From the IMG/VR virus record IMGVR_UViG_3300044637_001917, positions 1 through 21,580 of that record: DNA of 21,580 bases; one strand, 5' to 3'. Source of the stretch: a virus. This document shows, piece after piece, positions 15,376 through 20,928 of this stretch (position 1 is its first letter; each line of letters begins with the position of its first letter). A program made the position numbers and the translations under genes. The notes beneath the pieces were generated by a model. That model searched no databases and was not told the origin of the DNA. It saw only the letters and a list, made by a program, of their open reading frames with translations.

Positions 15376-15783
15376 GAGCAAGCGCTTGCCCTAGCGCTAT
15401 ATAAATAAGGGCCTGTAATGCGGCTATCCTAGCAATAGGATAAAGGTTCCAAGCCCTTGTAAACTAGCCAAAGGCTACCCCAGCAATGGGGGCAGAGGAC
15501 AGGGAAGTCTGGTACATACGTATCAGAGTTCCCCCCCTTTTCCGGGGCGCGCACCGAGTACGTGACAAACCGTGTGCATACGGCTGTTACGGGTAGGGGC
15601 GCGAAAGGGAAAACACGGTCGGCTACGGGCTGACCAACGAACGCACGTTCCTTTTGGGAAACCATTGGTTTTCTAGTGCTTGCCCGCTAAGTCTCTAGCA
15701 ATAGAGGCTTGGCGGGTTGGCACTGCTGAAACCAGTGCTGACTGGCGGCTACTTTGGCCGTCTGCAGTTCCCTAAAGGTGTCT
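15376..15783 (+). ncRNA. 408-nt structured spacer, candidate noncoding RNA or long leader
   Basis: No supported gene in 408 nt. It opens with AGCGCT/AGCGCT and TATATAAATA (15398-15407). Three hairpins have GCAA tetraloops: 15425-15442 (7 bp), 15478-15491 (5 bp), 15692-15707 (5 bp plus G-U). The first is enclosed by AAGGGC/GCCCTT (15407-15458), the third by CCCGC/GCGGG and GTGC/GCAC (15676-15723). A long hairpin spans 15502-15533 (GGGAA/TTCCC, then TCTGGTAC/GTATCAGA). CCGTG-TGCA-TACGG (15570-15583) sits inside CGTGACA/TGTTACG. GGTCGG/CTGACC is near 15619. GNRA loops and nested stems suggest a folded RNA; it matches no class I recognise. Confidence 0.55.
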
Positions 15784-16131
15784 ATGAAGACGATCCTCAA
15801 CGTGGCGTTCCTGCTGCTCCTGGTGTCCCTGGCGGGTTTCCTGCCGGGTATGGAGACGGCGATCCCGCTGATCGGCATGTCGCCGGTCGGCATCCTGTCC
15901 CTGGGCCTGATCGGCTGGGGCCTCTACGATCTCTTCCTGGCCCCGGTCCTCGACGGGGTGCAGGTCGAGCAGGAGGACGGCAAGCCGGTGTCGCTCAGCT
16001 ACACGATCCAGGGCCGCAAGGCCTTGGTGGTGCAGCTGATCGGCTCGGCGGCGGCGCGACTCTTCAAGGCCGGTAAGGCCAAGAAGGGCGCGAAGAAGCC
16101 GAAGTTCGAGAAGAAGATCAACCTCAGCTGA
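15784..16131 (+). CDS. Small membrane protein with basic tail
   Basis: 115 aa. Two hydrophobic segments (about 4-24, LNVAFLLLLVSLAGFLPG, and 31-52, GMSPVGILSLGLIGWGLYDL), a central beta-like part and a Lys-rich tail (KAGKAKKGAKKPKFEKK). ATG 15784 chosen over an upstream TTG because CTAAAGGTG lies 6 nt before it; this RBS is not in a hairpin. The stop codon lies in a CCTCAGCT-GAAA-AGCTGGGG hairpin (16122-16141). Not recognised; an early inner-membrane protein with a cytoplasmic basic tail is a reasonable picture. Confidence 0.68.
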   Translation: MKTILNVAFLLLLVSLAGFLPGMETAIPLIGMSPVGILSLGLIGWGLYDLFLAPVLDGVQVEQEDGKPVSLSYTIQGRKALVVQLIGSAAARLFKAGKAKKGAKKPKFEKKINLS

Positions 16132-16323
16132 AAAGCTGGGGGTTCGATCTGTGCGTAGCGTAAGGATTTAACATCCTGGCGCCGCGCACAAAGCGCTTAT
16201 ATTTCTCCTAGCGCTATACAAATGGAGGACGAGCTTGCCTATGCTCGTTAATCACAGGCTCAATGGGTGATGTGACCTACCCTAAGTGGTCACAAATCTT
16301 TCCCTTAAGGAGGGAAGAGTCAG
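16132..16323 (+). promoter_or_regulatory. 192-nt structured leader with RBS hairpin 5 (loop TAAGG)
   Basis: Contains a 41-nt hairpin at 16150-16190 (TGTGCG/CGCACA, GCG/CGC and AGGAT/ATCCT stems separated by two symmetric 2-nt internal loops); AGCGCT/AGCGCT (16192-16215) followed by TATACAAATG; ACGAGC/GCTCGT (16229-16248); TGTGACC/GGTCACA (16271-16294); and the RBS hairpin TTTCCCT/AGGGAAG around TAAGG (16299-16317) before ATG 16324. Confidence 0.7.
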
Positions 16324-16533
16324 ATGAAGCTCTCGGAAAACTCGGTCAGTTTCGAGGTCGCCAAGATGATCCTGTCGCTCGGCGGCGGGATCTTCGTGAC
16401 GACCCGCTACGGCGTCTCCGTGTCCCTGTGGGGCGAGTTGGAGGGCGTAGTCCTCAACTTCCTCCGGATGCAACATCTGGAGGGCGGCACGGAGTTCTAC
16501 TTCTGGGTCATCACCGACCTGAAGTACAACTGA
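16324..16533 (+). CDS. 69-aa protein of unknown function
   Basis: Mostly hydrophobic/beta-like (GGGIFVTTRYGVSVSLWGEL) with an aromatic C-terminus (EFYFWVITDLKYN). No domain recognised and no charged tail to suggest DNA binding. Strong RBS in hairpin 5. Two other small plus-strand proteins here share a similar beta-rich look, but no clear sequence kinship was seen. Confidence 0.62.
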   Translation: MKLSENSVSFEVAKMILSLGGGIFVTTRYGVSVSLWGELEGVVLNFLRMQHLEGGTEFYFWVITDLKYN

Positions 16534-16822
16534 CACAACAAGGCAATAACTCCCGGCCTTGACTACGGTCTAAATAGGGGCATCCGCAGGGCCTACTGGT
16601 AGTACAGTAGGCGCTCAAGGATGATACAATCATCTAATAAATGATTGTTGTTATCTAACTAGGGCCGCGCACAGAGTGCGAAGCACCGTGTACCTACGGT
16701 CTGAGCACCTATGCACCCTAATTGGGTAATTACAGTTATCCTTACACTTTGTACACAGTGTACCACCGTGTACCTGGCCATTACACTTCGTATGGCCTGT
16801 CATTATGTCAGGAAGGAGAAAA
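16534..16822 (+). promoter_or_regulatory. 289-nt structured spacer before the 122-aa gene
   Basis: No gene. Hairpins: CAAGGC/GCCTTG (16539-16561); GCCTACTG/CAGTAGGC (16591-16612, perfect 8 bp); GATGAT/ATCATC (16620-16634) competing with ACAATCAT/ATGATTGT (16626-16648, perfect 8 bp); ACCGTG-TACC-TACGGT (16685-16700) inside GTGC/GCAC; TACACT/AGTGTA near 16744; and GGCCAT/ATGGCC enclosing ATTACACTTCGTA (16780-16792), a 13-mer repeated at 17318. Confidence 0.65.
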
Positions 16823-17191
16823 ATGTTCGAGTTCACAGAGGAGCAGTTGTCCTCGCGAGTCGAGGACATCCTGGAGGGGACTCCCCTCTCCATGTACCCC
16901 CCGTTGGTAAGCCAAGGTCCCACCGGGACCTTCTTCGTGGAGCTGTCGCTCCCCTTCGGTTTCTCGCTCATCCAAGAGAAGGTATACAAGGAGAACAAAA
17001 TGGAGCACCCCGTTCTCGGGGTGTTCCGTTCCTCCGACTACGACCAGCCTATGCTGGTCGTTCGGACTGAAAAGCCCATCGGCTGGGATGGGCATGTCTT
17101 CCAGTTCGTCCCCTGGACAGGGGGCGAATCGCTGGACAAACAGCTGGCGGCCCTGAAGGCCCTCGCGGGTCTCTTCCGCATCCCCATCTGA
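16823..17191 (+). CDS. 122-aa protein of unknown function
   Basis: Starts at ATG 16823 (RBS AAGGAG 6 nt upstream; the frame is open from ATG 16805 but that would bury the RBS). Mixed charged/hydrophobic protein, no motif; ends in a helix (KQLAALKALAGLFRIPI). Unlike most neighbours its RBS is not in a TAAGG-loop hairpin, but it shares the 13-mer ATTACACTTCGTA at a fixed distance upstream with the 451-aa gene. The stop codon lies in a CCCCA/TGGGG hairpin. Last gene before the terminator. Confidence 0.66.
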   Translation: MFEFTEEQLSSRVEDILEGTPLSMYPPLVSQGPTGTFFVELSLPFGFSLIQEKVYKENKMEHPVLGVFRSSDYDQPMLVVRTEKPIGWDGHVFQFVPWTGGESLDKQLAALKALAGLFRIPI

Positions 17192-17214
17192 GTGGGGTTC
17201 GTGCCGACCTAAGT

Positions 17215-17290
17215 CTCCCTATGACGGCTAAATCGTAGGGAGCGCCATTGCAGTTATACCCCCGGCCTAGTGCCGGGGGTTGTTCTTTCT
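17215..17290 (+). terminator. Rho-independent terminator of the first plus-strand unit
   Basis: ACCCCCGGC-CTAGT-GCCGGGGGT (17258-17280, perfect 9 bp) followed by TGTTCTTTCT. A second hairpin, CTCCCTA/TAGGGAG (17215-17242), lies upstream. Position after the 122-aa gene and before a new leader fits the end of the 13974-17191 unit. Confidence 0.85.
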
Positions 17291-17293
17291 GGT

Positions 17294-17322
17294 TTGTAAG
17301 GTATACCCACACTGTGTATTAC
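17294..17322 (+). promoter_or_regulatory. Weak candidate sigma70-type promoter
   Basis: TTGTAA (17294-17299) and TATTAC (17317-17322) are 17 nt apart, just after the terminator and before the 451-aa gene. Each box matches the consensus at four of six positions, so this is suggestive only. Confidence 0.3.
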
Positions 17323-17360
17323 ACTTCGTAGTGCATAGTCAAAAACCTGATTTAACCCTC

Positions 17361-18716
17361 ATGACATCGGTATATCCAATGGACATGAAGTACGACGACG
17401 ACGACGTGCTGACCGCTGAGGACCGAAAGGTCCTCGCGGATCAGCTCTACGTTGCGATCTTGACCGGCAACACCGGTCAGGGTCGCGGCGATCTGGCGTT
17501 CCACATCAAGAACGCCAGCCACAACCACGCGGACGAGGGCGATGACGCCATCTCCATCCGCGGTCGCAAGCCCAAGGAGGACCAAATCCCCTTCGGGATG
17601 CAGGAAGAGAAGAAGCGCCTCGCGGCCTTCTTCAAGAACGCGCTGGAGAGCGTGCTCTTCGTCCCCACTAACCGCTTCGGCGGTTGGGACTACAACACCT
17701 ACTGCGGCATTCTGCAGTGGGTCGTTGCCCTCAAGAAGGAGGGCAAGGTGAAGAGCGTCGCTGATCTGGCGGCGCTCCTCCTCGGCCCCAAGGCCGGGAA
17801 GAAGTTCATGCGCCTCGTGAAGGCGCGGAACAGCGCGGACTCGGTTCGCATGCTCTACGAGCAGCGAGACCAGTCCCACCAGGGAGGACGCGTCCTCCTC
17901 AAGGTGATTACCGAGCTCGAAGGTGTCGAGCAACGGCCCATAACGAAGGACATAATCTTGGGCAAGCAGCCCAAGGTCATGGACGTCCGCCTGAACGCCA
18001 ACGGCGAGCAGGTGGAGTTCGTCGTGCGCCAGGAAGGCCGCAACCCCATCAAGGGGAAGCTGGGCCACTTGGTCCACGTCCGTCCCTCGGACGCTGGTCA
18101 GGTCGGCTACGGCCGCACTGACCAAGATGTCCGGGAAGAGGACAAGGACGAGCGCGTCGCCCGCAACGGCTGGCGCTGGGTGGATGGCAAGCCTGAGTAC
18201 CACGGCTACGTGATCCGCTACTTGCGTGACAACCGCAAGAAGGAGGATAACGTAGTTCGGGATGCCAAGGGCCGCAAGGTTCTGGACATCTCCTTCAAGG
18301 AGGGGTCGCGGCCCGGCTTTCCGTACACCCAGGCCTACAAGGGCTCTGGGTACTACGAGGAAGATAGCTTCCTGTCGAAGTGCCTGAAGGACTTCCAACA
18401 GGACATGGCGGATCGAGCTGCTGCGATCCAGACTTGCCTCAACGGCAAGTATTACGTGTACTACCTGTCGTACACGCACATCCCGACCGGGCGTGTTTTC
18501 ACGTTCTGGTCGCCGATGATCCTTGCGGATCTGACCGACAAATCGTCGGCAGAGATCATGGACCGCCTGAAGGCGGCCAACGAGGCGCGTGCCAAGGTGC
18601 GCGTCGACCTCCCCATGGGCATCGAGCCCAAGCAGGAGGAGCCCAAGCAGAAGGAGCAGGTCAAGCTCGACCTGCGCCAAGTGCCCACCGGCTCCCGCAA
18701 GATCGCGGAGCGCTAA
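17361..18716 (+). CDS. 451-aa orphan protein, possibly highly expressed early protein
   Basis: Largest plus-strand gene. Start ATG 17361 (MTSVYPMDMKYDDDD) is tentative: no Shine-Dalgarno is visible, and 17379 or 17385 are alternatives. Charged, Lys/Asp/Arg-rich, soluble; N-terminal acidic stretch, C-terminal Pro/Glu/Lys-rich linker (EPKQEEPKQKEQVKLDLRQV). No recognised domain. Its coding RNA is a chain of hairpins, e.g. 17461-17479, 17493-17518 (9 bp), 17670-17685 (UUCG loop), 17697-17722, 17725-17746 (8 bp), 17753-17777, 17883-17898 (16-nt palindrome), 17957-17975, 17988-18014 and 18221-18239. Strong G/C preference at third positions. Confidence 0.75.
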   Translation: MTSVYPMDMKYDDDDVLTAEDRKVLADQLYVAILTGNTGQGRGDLAFHIKNASHNHADEGDDAISIRGRKPKEDQIPFGMQEEKKRLAAFFKNALESVLFVPTNRFGGWDYNTYCGILQWVVALKKEGKVKSVADLAALLLGPKAGKKFMRLVKARNSADSVRMLYEQRDQSHQGGRVLLKVITELEGVEQRPITKDIILGKQPKVMDVRLNANGEQVEFVVRQEGRNPIKGKLGHLVHVRPSDAGQVGYGRTDQDVREEDKDERVARNGWRWVDGKPEYHGYVIRYLRDNRKKEDNVVRDAKGRKVLDISFKEGSRPGFPYTQAYKGSGYYEEDSFLSKCLKDFQQDMADRAAAIQTCLNGKYYVYYLSYTHIPTGRVFTFWSPMILADLTDKSSAEIMDRLKAANEARAKVRVDLPMGIEPKQEEPKQKEQVKLDLRQVPTGSRKIAER

Positions 18717-18832
18717 CAACCTGAGAGGGCATCTCAATAACTGCCCCAGCTAGGACTCTAGCTGTCAGATTCTTGGTATCGCCCAGGTATCTGACAGGTA
18801 GGGTCTTATATGATCCTCTATGGCTACGGCCA

Positions 18833-18846
18833 ATTACATATGTAAT
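18833..18846. promoter_or_regulatory. 14-bp perfect palindrome ATTACATATGTAAT
   Basis: Perfect two-fold symmetry with no loop, unlike the spacer hairpins, which suits a dimeric DNA-binding protein. It lies in the AT-rich spacer upstream of the 83-aa gene. Confidence 0.45.
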
Positions 18847-18965
18847 GAACACAGTACAGAGACACTACTAAACTACCACATTGTACTCAGTATCAAAACT
18901 TTGTTTGCATCAGAGATTTGACCCTATGGGTAATCCATTTGGGAAAAATCTTGGTGGTGTATTAC

Positions 18966-19004
18966 TTCTTTGTGTTAGTTCTTTGTATTAGTTCTTTGTA
19001 TCAC
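18966..19004 (+). repeat. Three 13-nt tandem repeats (TTCTTTGTRTTAG)
   Basis: TTCTTTGTGTTAG, TTCTTTGTATTAG and TTCTTTGTATCAC in direct, uninterrupted succession; one base differs between copies 1 and 2, and two or three in the third. Iteron-like; candidate binding sites for a regulator, polymerase or replication protein. The only clear tandem array in the window. Confidence 0.75.
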
Positions 19005-19088
19005 TTATTCGTGAGACTCAGGGGTCTCCTTTTAGGAGCCCCTGGCTCTTCCAACCATCTGTCAGAAAACTTTGATGTAGGTTGTACC

Positions 19089-19340
19089 ATGAAGAACAAG
19101 TCTCTTCGTCTCTCCCGTCTCCAGGACAAGATTGGGGTCATCCAGGACCTTCTCCGGTCCTTCGTTGTGGTAGACCCCGAGACTCACGATTCCTTCCTCC
19201 CTGACACGGAGGAGGTGGCCGCCCTCGTGGGCAGCCTGGCTGAGCTTGTTCAGCTAGAGTCGAGGATCCTGGCCCGTGGGAACGTCATTCCCATCGACGA
19301 GTACTTCCAAGGCGCGGGCGACCCGGAGGGATCGCTGTGA
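19089..19340 (+). CDS. 83-aa protein of unknown function
   Basis: Charged helical protein (KNKSLRLSRLQDKIGVIQDL; EEVAALVGSLAELVQLESRI), possibly coiled-coil. ATG 19089 is preceded by a weak GTAGGTT site; the frame stays open 57 codons upstream through the repeats, with a hydrophobic but AT-rich sequence, and I regard that as fortuitous because composition changes at 19089. Contains hairpins such as CTTCCTCC/GGAGGAGG (one G-U). The stop is 60 nt before the next ATG. Confidence 0.6.
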   Translation: MKNKSLRLSRLQDKIGVIQDLLRSFVVVDPETHDSFLPDTEEVAALVGSLAELVQLESRILARGNVIPIDEYFQGAGDPEGSL

Positions 19341-19399
19341 GTCAAAAATCTTTCTCTTGTGTGTGTTCTTGTTTCTTTTTCTCCAAGGGAGATCGTAGT

Positions 19400-19714
19400 A
19401 TGTTCGTGAATCTGACCCCCCATGACATCGTGCTGAACAACGGCACGGTGTTTCCCAAGAGCGGTACCGTCGCCCGGGTCTCGGTCACCCACGGCCCGTT
19501 CGATCAGAACGGGATCTGCCGTACACAGTACGGCGAGGTGATTGGCCTCCCCGATTCCCTGGGGAGCGTGGTTTACATCGTCAGCACAATGGTGCTGGCG
19601 GCATGCAAGGGGAAGGGGCGGGAAGATGTGGTTGCCCCTGCCACGGGGCACCCGGACTGCGTCCGAGACGCCAAGGGCCAGATCGTATCGGTCCCAGGAT
19701 TGGTCTGGGGCTAG
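19400..19714 (+). CDS. Conserved phage/bacterial protein of the NLTPH type, function unknown
   Basis: 104 aa from ATG 19400 (RBS AAGGGAG). It begins MFVNLTPHDIVLNNG and continues with PKSGTVARVS, a YGEVIGLPD segment, VYIVSTMVLAAC and a final RDAKGQIVSVPGL. I recognise this pattern from a widespread family of small proteins in phages and bacteria with no assigned activity. The coding RNA is densely folded: 19426-19450, 19495-19513 (7 bp), 19518-19534 (7 bp, 3-nt loop), 19547-19566, 19579-19600 (9 bp) and 19633-19650. Confidence 0.7.
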   Translation: MFVNLTPHDIVLNNGTVFPKSGTVARVSVTHGPFDQNGICRTQYGEVIGLPDSLGSVVYIVSTMVLAACKGKGREDVVAPATGHPDCVRDAKGQIVSVPGLVWG

Positions 19715-19741
19715 TCAAAAACTTGCTTGTTGGGGGATGTA

Positions 19742-19879
19742 ATGAACATGAACCTGTGCGATTACTGCGCTCAGCACCAGTACGGTCACGAGATGACCAT
19801 GGTAGTGATCTCCCCAGAGGTCGGTCCGGTGGAGTCGTACTGGATGTGCGACAAATGCGCCAAGGAGGCGCATCTCTGA
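19742..19879 (+). CDS. 45-aa zinc-binding microprotein
   Basis: Not long enough for most gene finders. Two CxxC pairs (CDYC near the N-terminus, CDKC near the C-terminus) about 30 residues apart, plus His residues, give a zinc-ribbon layout. A GGGGG-rich site 5-10 nt before ATG 19742 acts as RBS. Its TGA overlaps the next ATG (TGATG), so the two Cys-rich genes are translationally coupled. Confidence 0.65.
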   Translation: MNMNLCDYCAQHQYGHEMTMVVISPEVGPVESYWMCDKCAKEAHL

Positions 19880-20067
19880 TGGTAAACTTGATTTACGCTC
19901 AGCATGACTTTGGTGACGTAGCTCACCAGTACTGCCAGTACTGCGATAAGATCACTCCCCACGTTTTGGGGGGTGATGACGAGTGGTACTGCCGGGCCTG
20001 CAGCCCCACTTACTTCCAGGAAACTTACGCCTACTTCAACGGTCGACCCTACGACCAGGGGCAGTAA
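19879..20067 (+). CDS. 62-aa zinc-ribbon protein
   Basis: Starts by TGATG overlap with the preceding microprotein. Carries CQYC and CRAC pairs ~22 residues apart and a Tyr/Phe-rich tail (TYFQETYAYFNGRPY). The coding RNA has a 10-bp hairpin, ATCACTCCCC/GGGGGGTGAT (19951-19977, one G-U). Similar layout to its neighbour suggests either duplication or joint function; sequence similarity beyond the Cys pairs is weak. Confidence 0.66.
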   Translation: MVNLIYAQHDFGDVAHQYCQYCDKITPHVLGGDDEWYCRACSPTYFQETYAYFNGRPYDQGQ

Positions 20068-20068
20068 A

Positions 20069-20383
20069 ATGGAGTTATTTGACGTCTGTTTCCTCTATAT
20101 GATCAGTGCATTTGCACTGATCTTCAACTGGCAGCTACACGCTGTTTGCTGCCAACTCATCGTAGGGTACGATCCCTACGATCGAGCAGTGAAAAATCTT
20201 GTAGATCGCGGGTGGTTTGAGAACGACGCACAGATTGCTCAGGCTTTCCTGAGCATTCTTGCTCTCGCGATCTTTTCCCCAGCCGTAGTGGGTACTTGGT
20301 ACCTCTTCGGATGGGTTGGTCTTGTCGTTCTCACAGTCCTCTTCCACGCGTACATGCTCATTCTTGAGCATCTGCGTCGTTAA
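20069..20383 (+). CDS. 104-aa membrane protein with a densely hairpinned coding sequence
   Basis: Three likely membrane segments: FLYMISAFALIFNWQL (near 8-23), IAQAFLSILALAIFSPAVVG (about 56-75) and FGWVGLVVLTVLFHAYMLIL (about 79-98), with a polar DPYDRAVKNLVDRGWF loop. Starts 1 nt after the preceding stop. The coding sequence contains six hairpins: 20101-20122 (9 bp), 20129-20154 (7 bp), 20159-20182 (9 bp), 20237-20254 (7 bp), 20291-20303 (5 bp) and 20354-20371 (7 bp), all perfect. Protein family unknown. Confidence 0.68.
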   Translation: MELFDVCFLYMISAFALIFNWQLHAVCCQLIVGYDPYDRAVKNLVDRGWFENDAQIAQAFLSILALAIFSPAVVGTWYLFGWVGLVVLTVLFHAYMLILEHLRR

Positions 20384-20388
20384 GAAAA

Positions 20389-20436
20389 ACTTACTTGTTT
20401 GTCATGTAAGTAACGCGTTGCCTGGGCGTTGCTTAC
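20389..20436 (+). promoter_or_regulatory. Two mutually exclusive hairpins upstream of the 154-aa gene
   Basis: ACTTAC (20389-20394) can pair with GTAAGT (20406-20411), or the same GTAAGT can begin an 11-bp stem GTAAGTAACGC/GCGTTGCTTAC (20406-20436, one G-U). The two folds cannot coexist. The element lies 25 nt before ATG 20462 and looks like a switch or attenuator; no T-run follows. Confidence 0.6.
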
Positions 20437-20461
20437 CATCTTCTCACAGGCTTCTAGACAG

Positions 20462-20926
20462 ATGAACAACTTCTCCATCCGATTCCCTCACTGCTCCCTC
20501 AACTTCGTCATCACGACGGCTTACGTCGCCTCCCAGGCGGCACAGGCCTACGGCATCCTCGCCAACTTCACGGCTCAGGTCGTCACGGAAGACGGCGTCC
20601 AGCTGTTCTCGCTCGCGAACTTGAACCTCAACCAGGCGAAGAGCGGTCGCCTGTACATCACCTCCAAGGGTGAGAAGATCAACAGCGCCAACGGCGAGCG
20701 CATGATCTACCCCGTGTCGTTCCTGCCGCAGTCGGCGGGTGACGCCGCCGTGGACGAGTTCTACGACTCGGTGGGCACGACCATCCTGGCTTTCATCAAG
20801 GACGCCCAGACGCGTCTCGCCAGCCGCAAGACCACCGGCGTGGGTGCGATGCTCCAGTCGGAGCTCGCCAAGCTCAGCGTTCCCACGAAGCAGGAGCCGG
20901 TCTCCGTGGACGACCTCCCGCTGTAA
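20462..20926 (+). CDS. 154-aa protein of unknown function, possibly nucleic-acid binding
   Basis: ATG 20462 is chosen for codon use and a weak CAGG site; the frame opens 11 codons earlier. Soluble mixed alpha/beta protein: NFSIRFPHCSLNFVITTAYV, LFSLANLNLNQAKSGRLYIT, then a helix and an acidic C-terminus ending SVDDLPL. An acidic tail after a beta-rich core is typical of phage single-stranded-DNA-binding proteins, but no OB-fold signature can be shown, so this stays a suggestion. Its coding RNA has few good hairpins, unlike its neighbours. Confidence 0.65.
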   Translation: MNNFSIRFPHCSLNFVITTAYVASQAAQAYGILANFTAQVVTEDGVQLFSLANLNLNQAKSGRLYITSKGEKINSANGERMIYPVSFLPQSAGDAAVDEFYDSVGTTILAFIKDAQTRLASRKTTGVGAMLQSELAKLSVPTKQEPVSVDDLPL

Positions 20927-20928
20927 CA

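Larger units (their letters stand above)
16780..17330 (+). repeat. Two copies of ATTACACTTCGTA at equal distance from start codons
   Basis: Exact 13-mers at 16780-16792 and 17318-17330; each ends 30 nt before an ATG (16823 and 17361). The shared spacing supports 17361 as the start of the 451-aa gene and suggests a common control element. In both places the 13-mer falls in a hairpin (GGCCAT/ATGGCC; CACT/AGTG). Confidence 0.65.
18717..19088 (+). promoter_or_regulatory. 372-nt spacer with hairpins, palindrome and tandem repeats
   Basis: No supported gene. Holds TGAGA/TCTCA (18722-18736 region); CAGCTAG/CTAGCTG (18747-18764, perfect 7 bp); GTCAGAT/ATCTGAC with CTTGG/CCAGG nested (18764-18795, 12 bp around one T-T mismatch); the palindrome ATTACATATGTAAT (18833-18846); three 13-nt tandem repeats (18966-19004); and CAGGGG-CTCC/GGAG-CCCCTG with one bulge just before the 83-aa gene. 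More AT-rich than the genes around it, so promoters are likely here. Confidence 0.6.

Noticed and set aside
15486-15596. 36-codon plus-strand frame in the 408-nt spacer
   Set aside because: No ribosome-binding site, and its ATG lies in a GCAA-tetraloop stem; the spacer is better explained as RNA structure.
15717-16076. 119-codon plus-strand frame overlapping the membrane protein gene
   Set aside because: Gly/Arg/Pro-rich shadow; the other frame has the RBS and membrane segments.
16137-16155. GGTTCGATC resembling a tRNA T-loop
   Set aside because: The flanking bases do not form a T-stem, and no anticodon or acceptor arm is present.
17352-18737. 461-codon open frame on the minus strand opposite the 451-aa gene
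   Set aside because: Explained by G/C-ending codons that avoid stops on the complement; no RBS, Leu/Val/His-rich shadow composition.
18918-19088. 57-codon N-terminal extension of the 83-aa gene with a hydrophobic stretch
   Set aside because: TTG start without RBS, different composition, and it crosses the tandem repeats.
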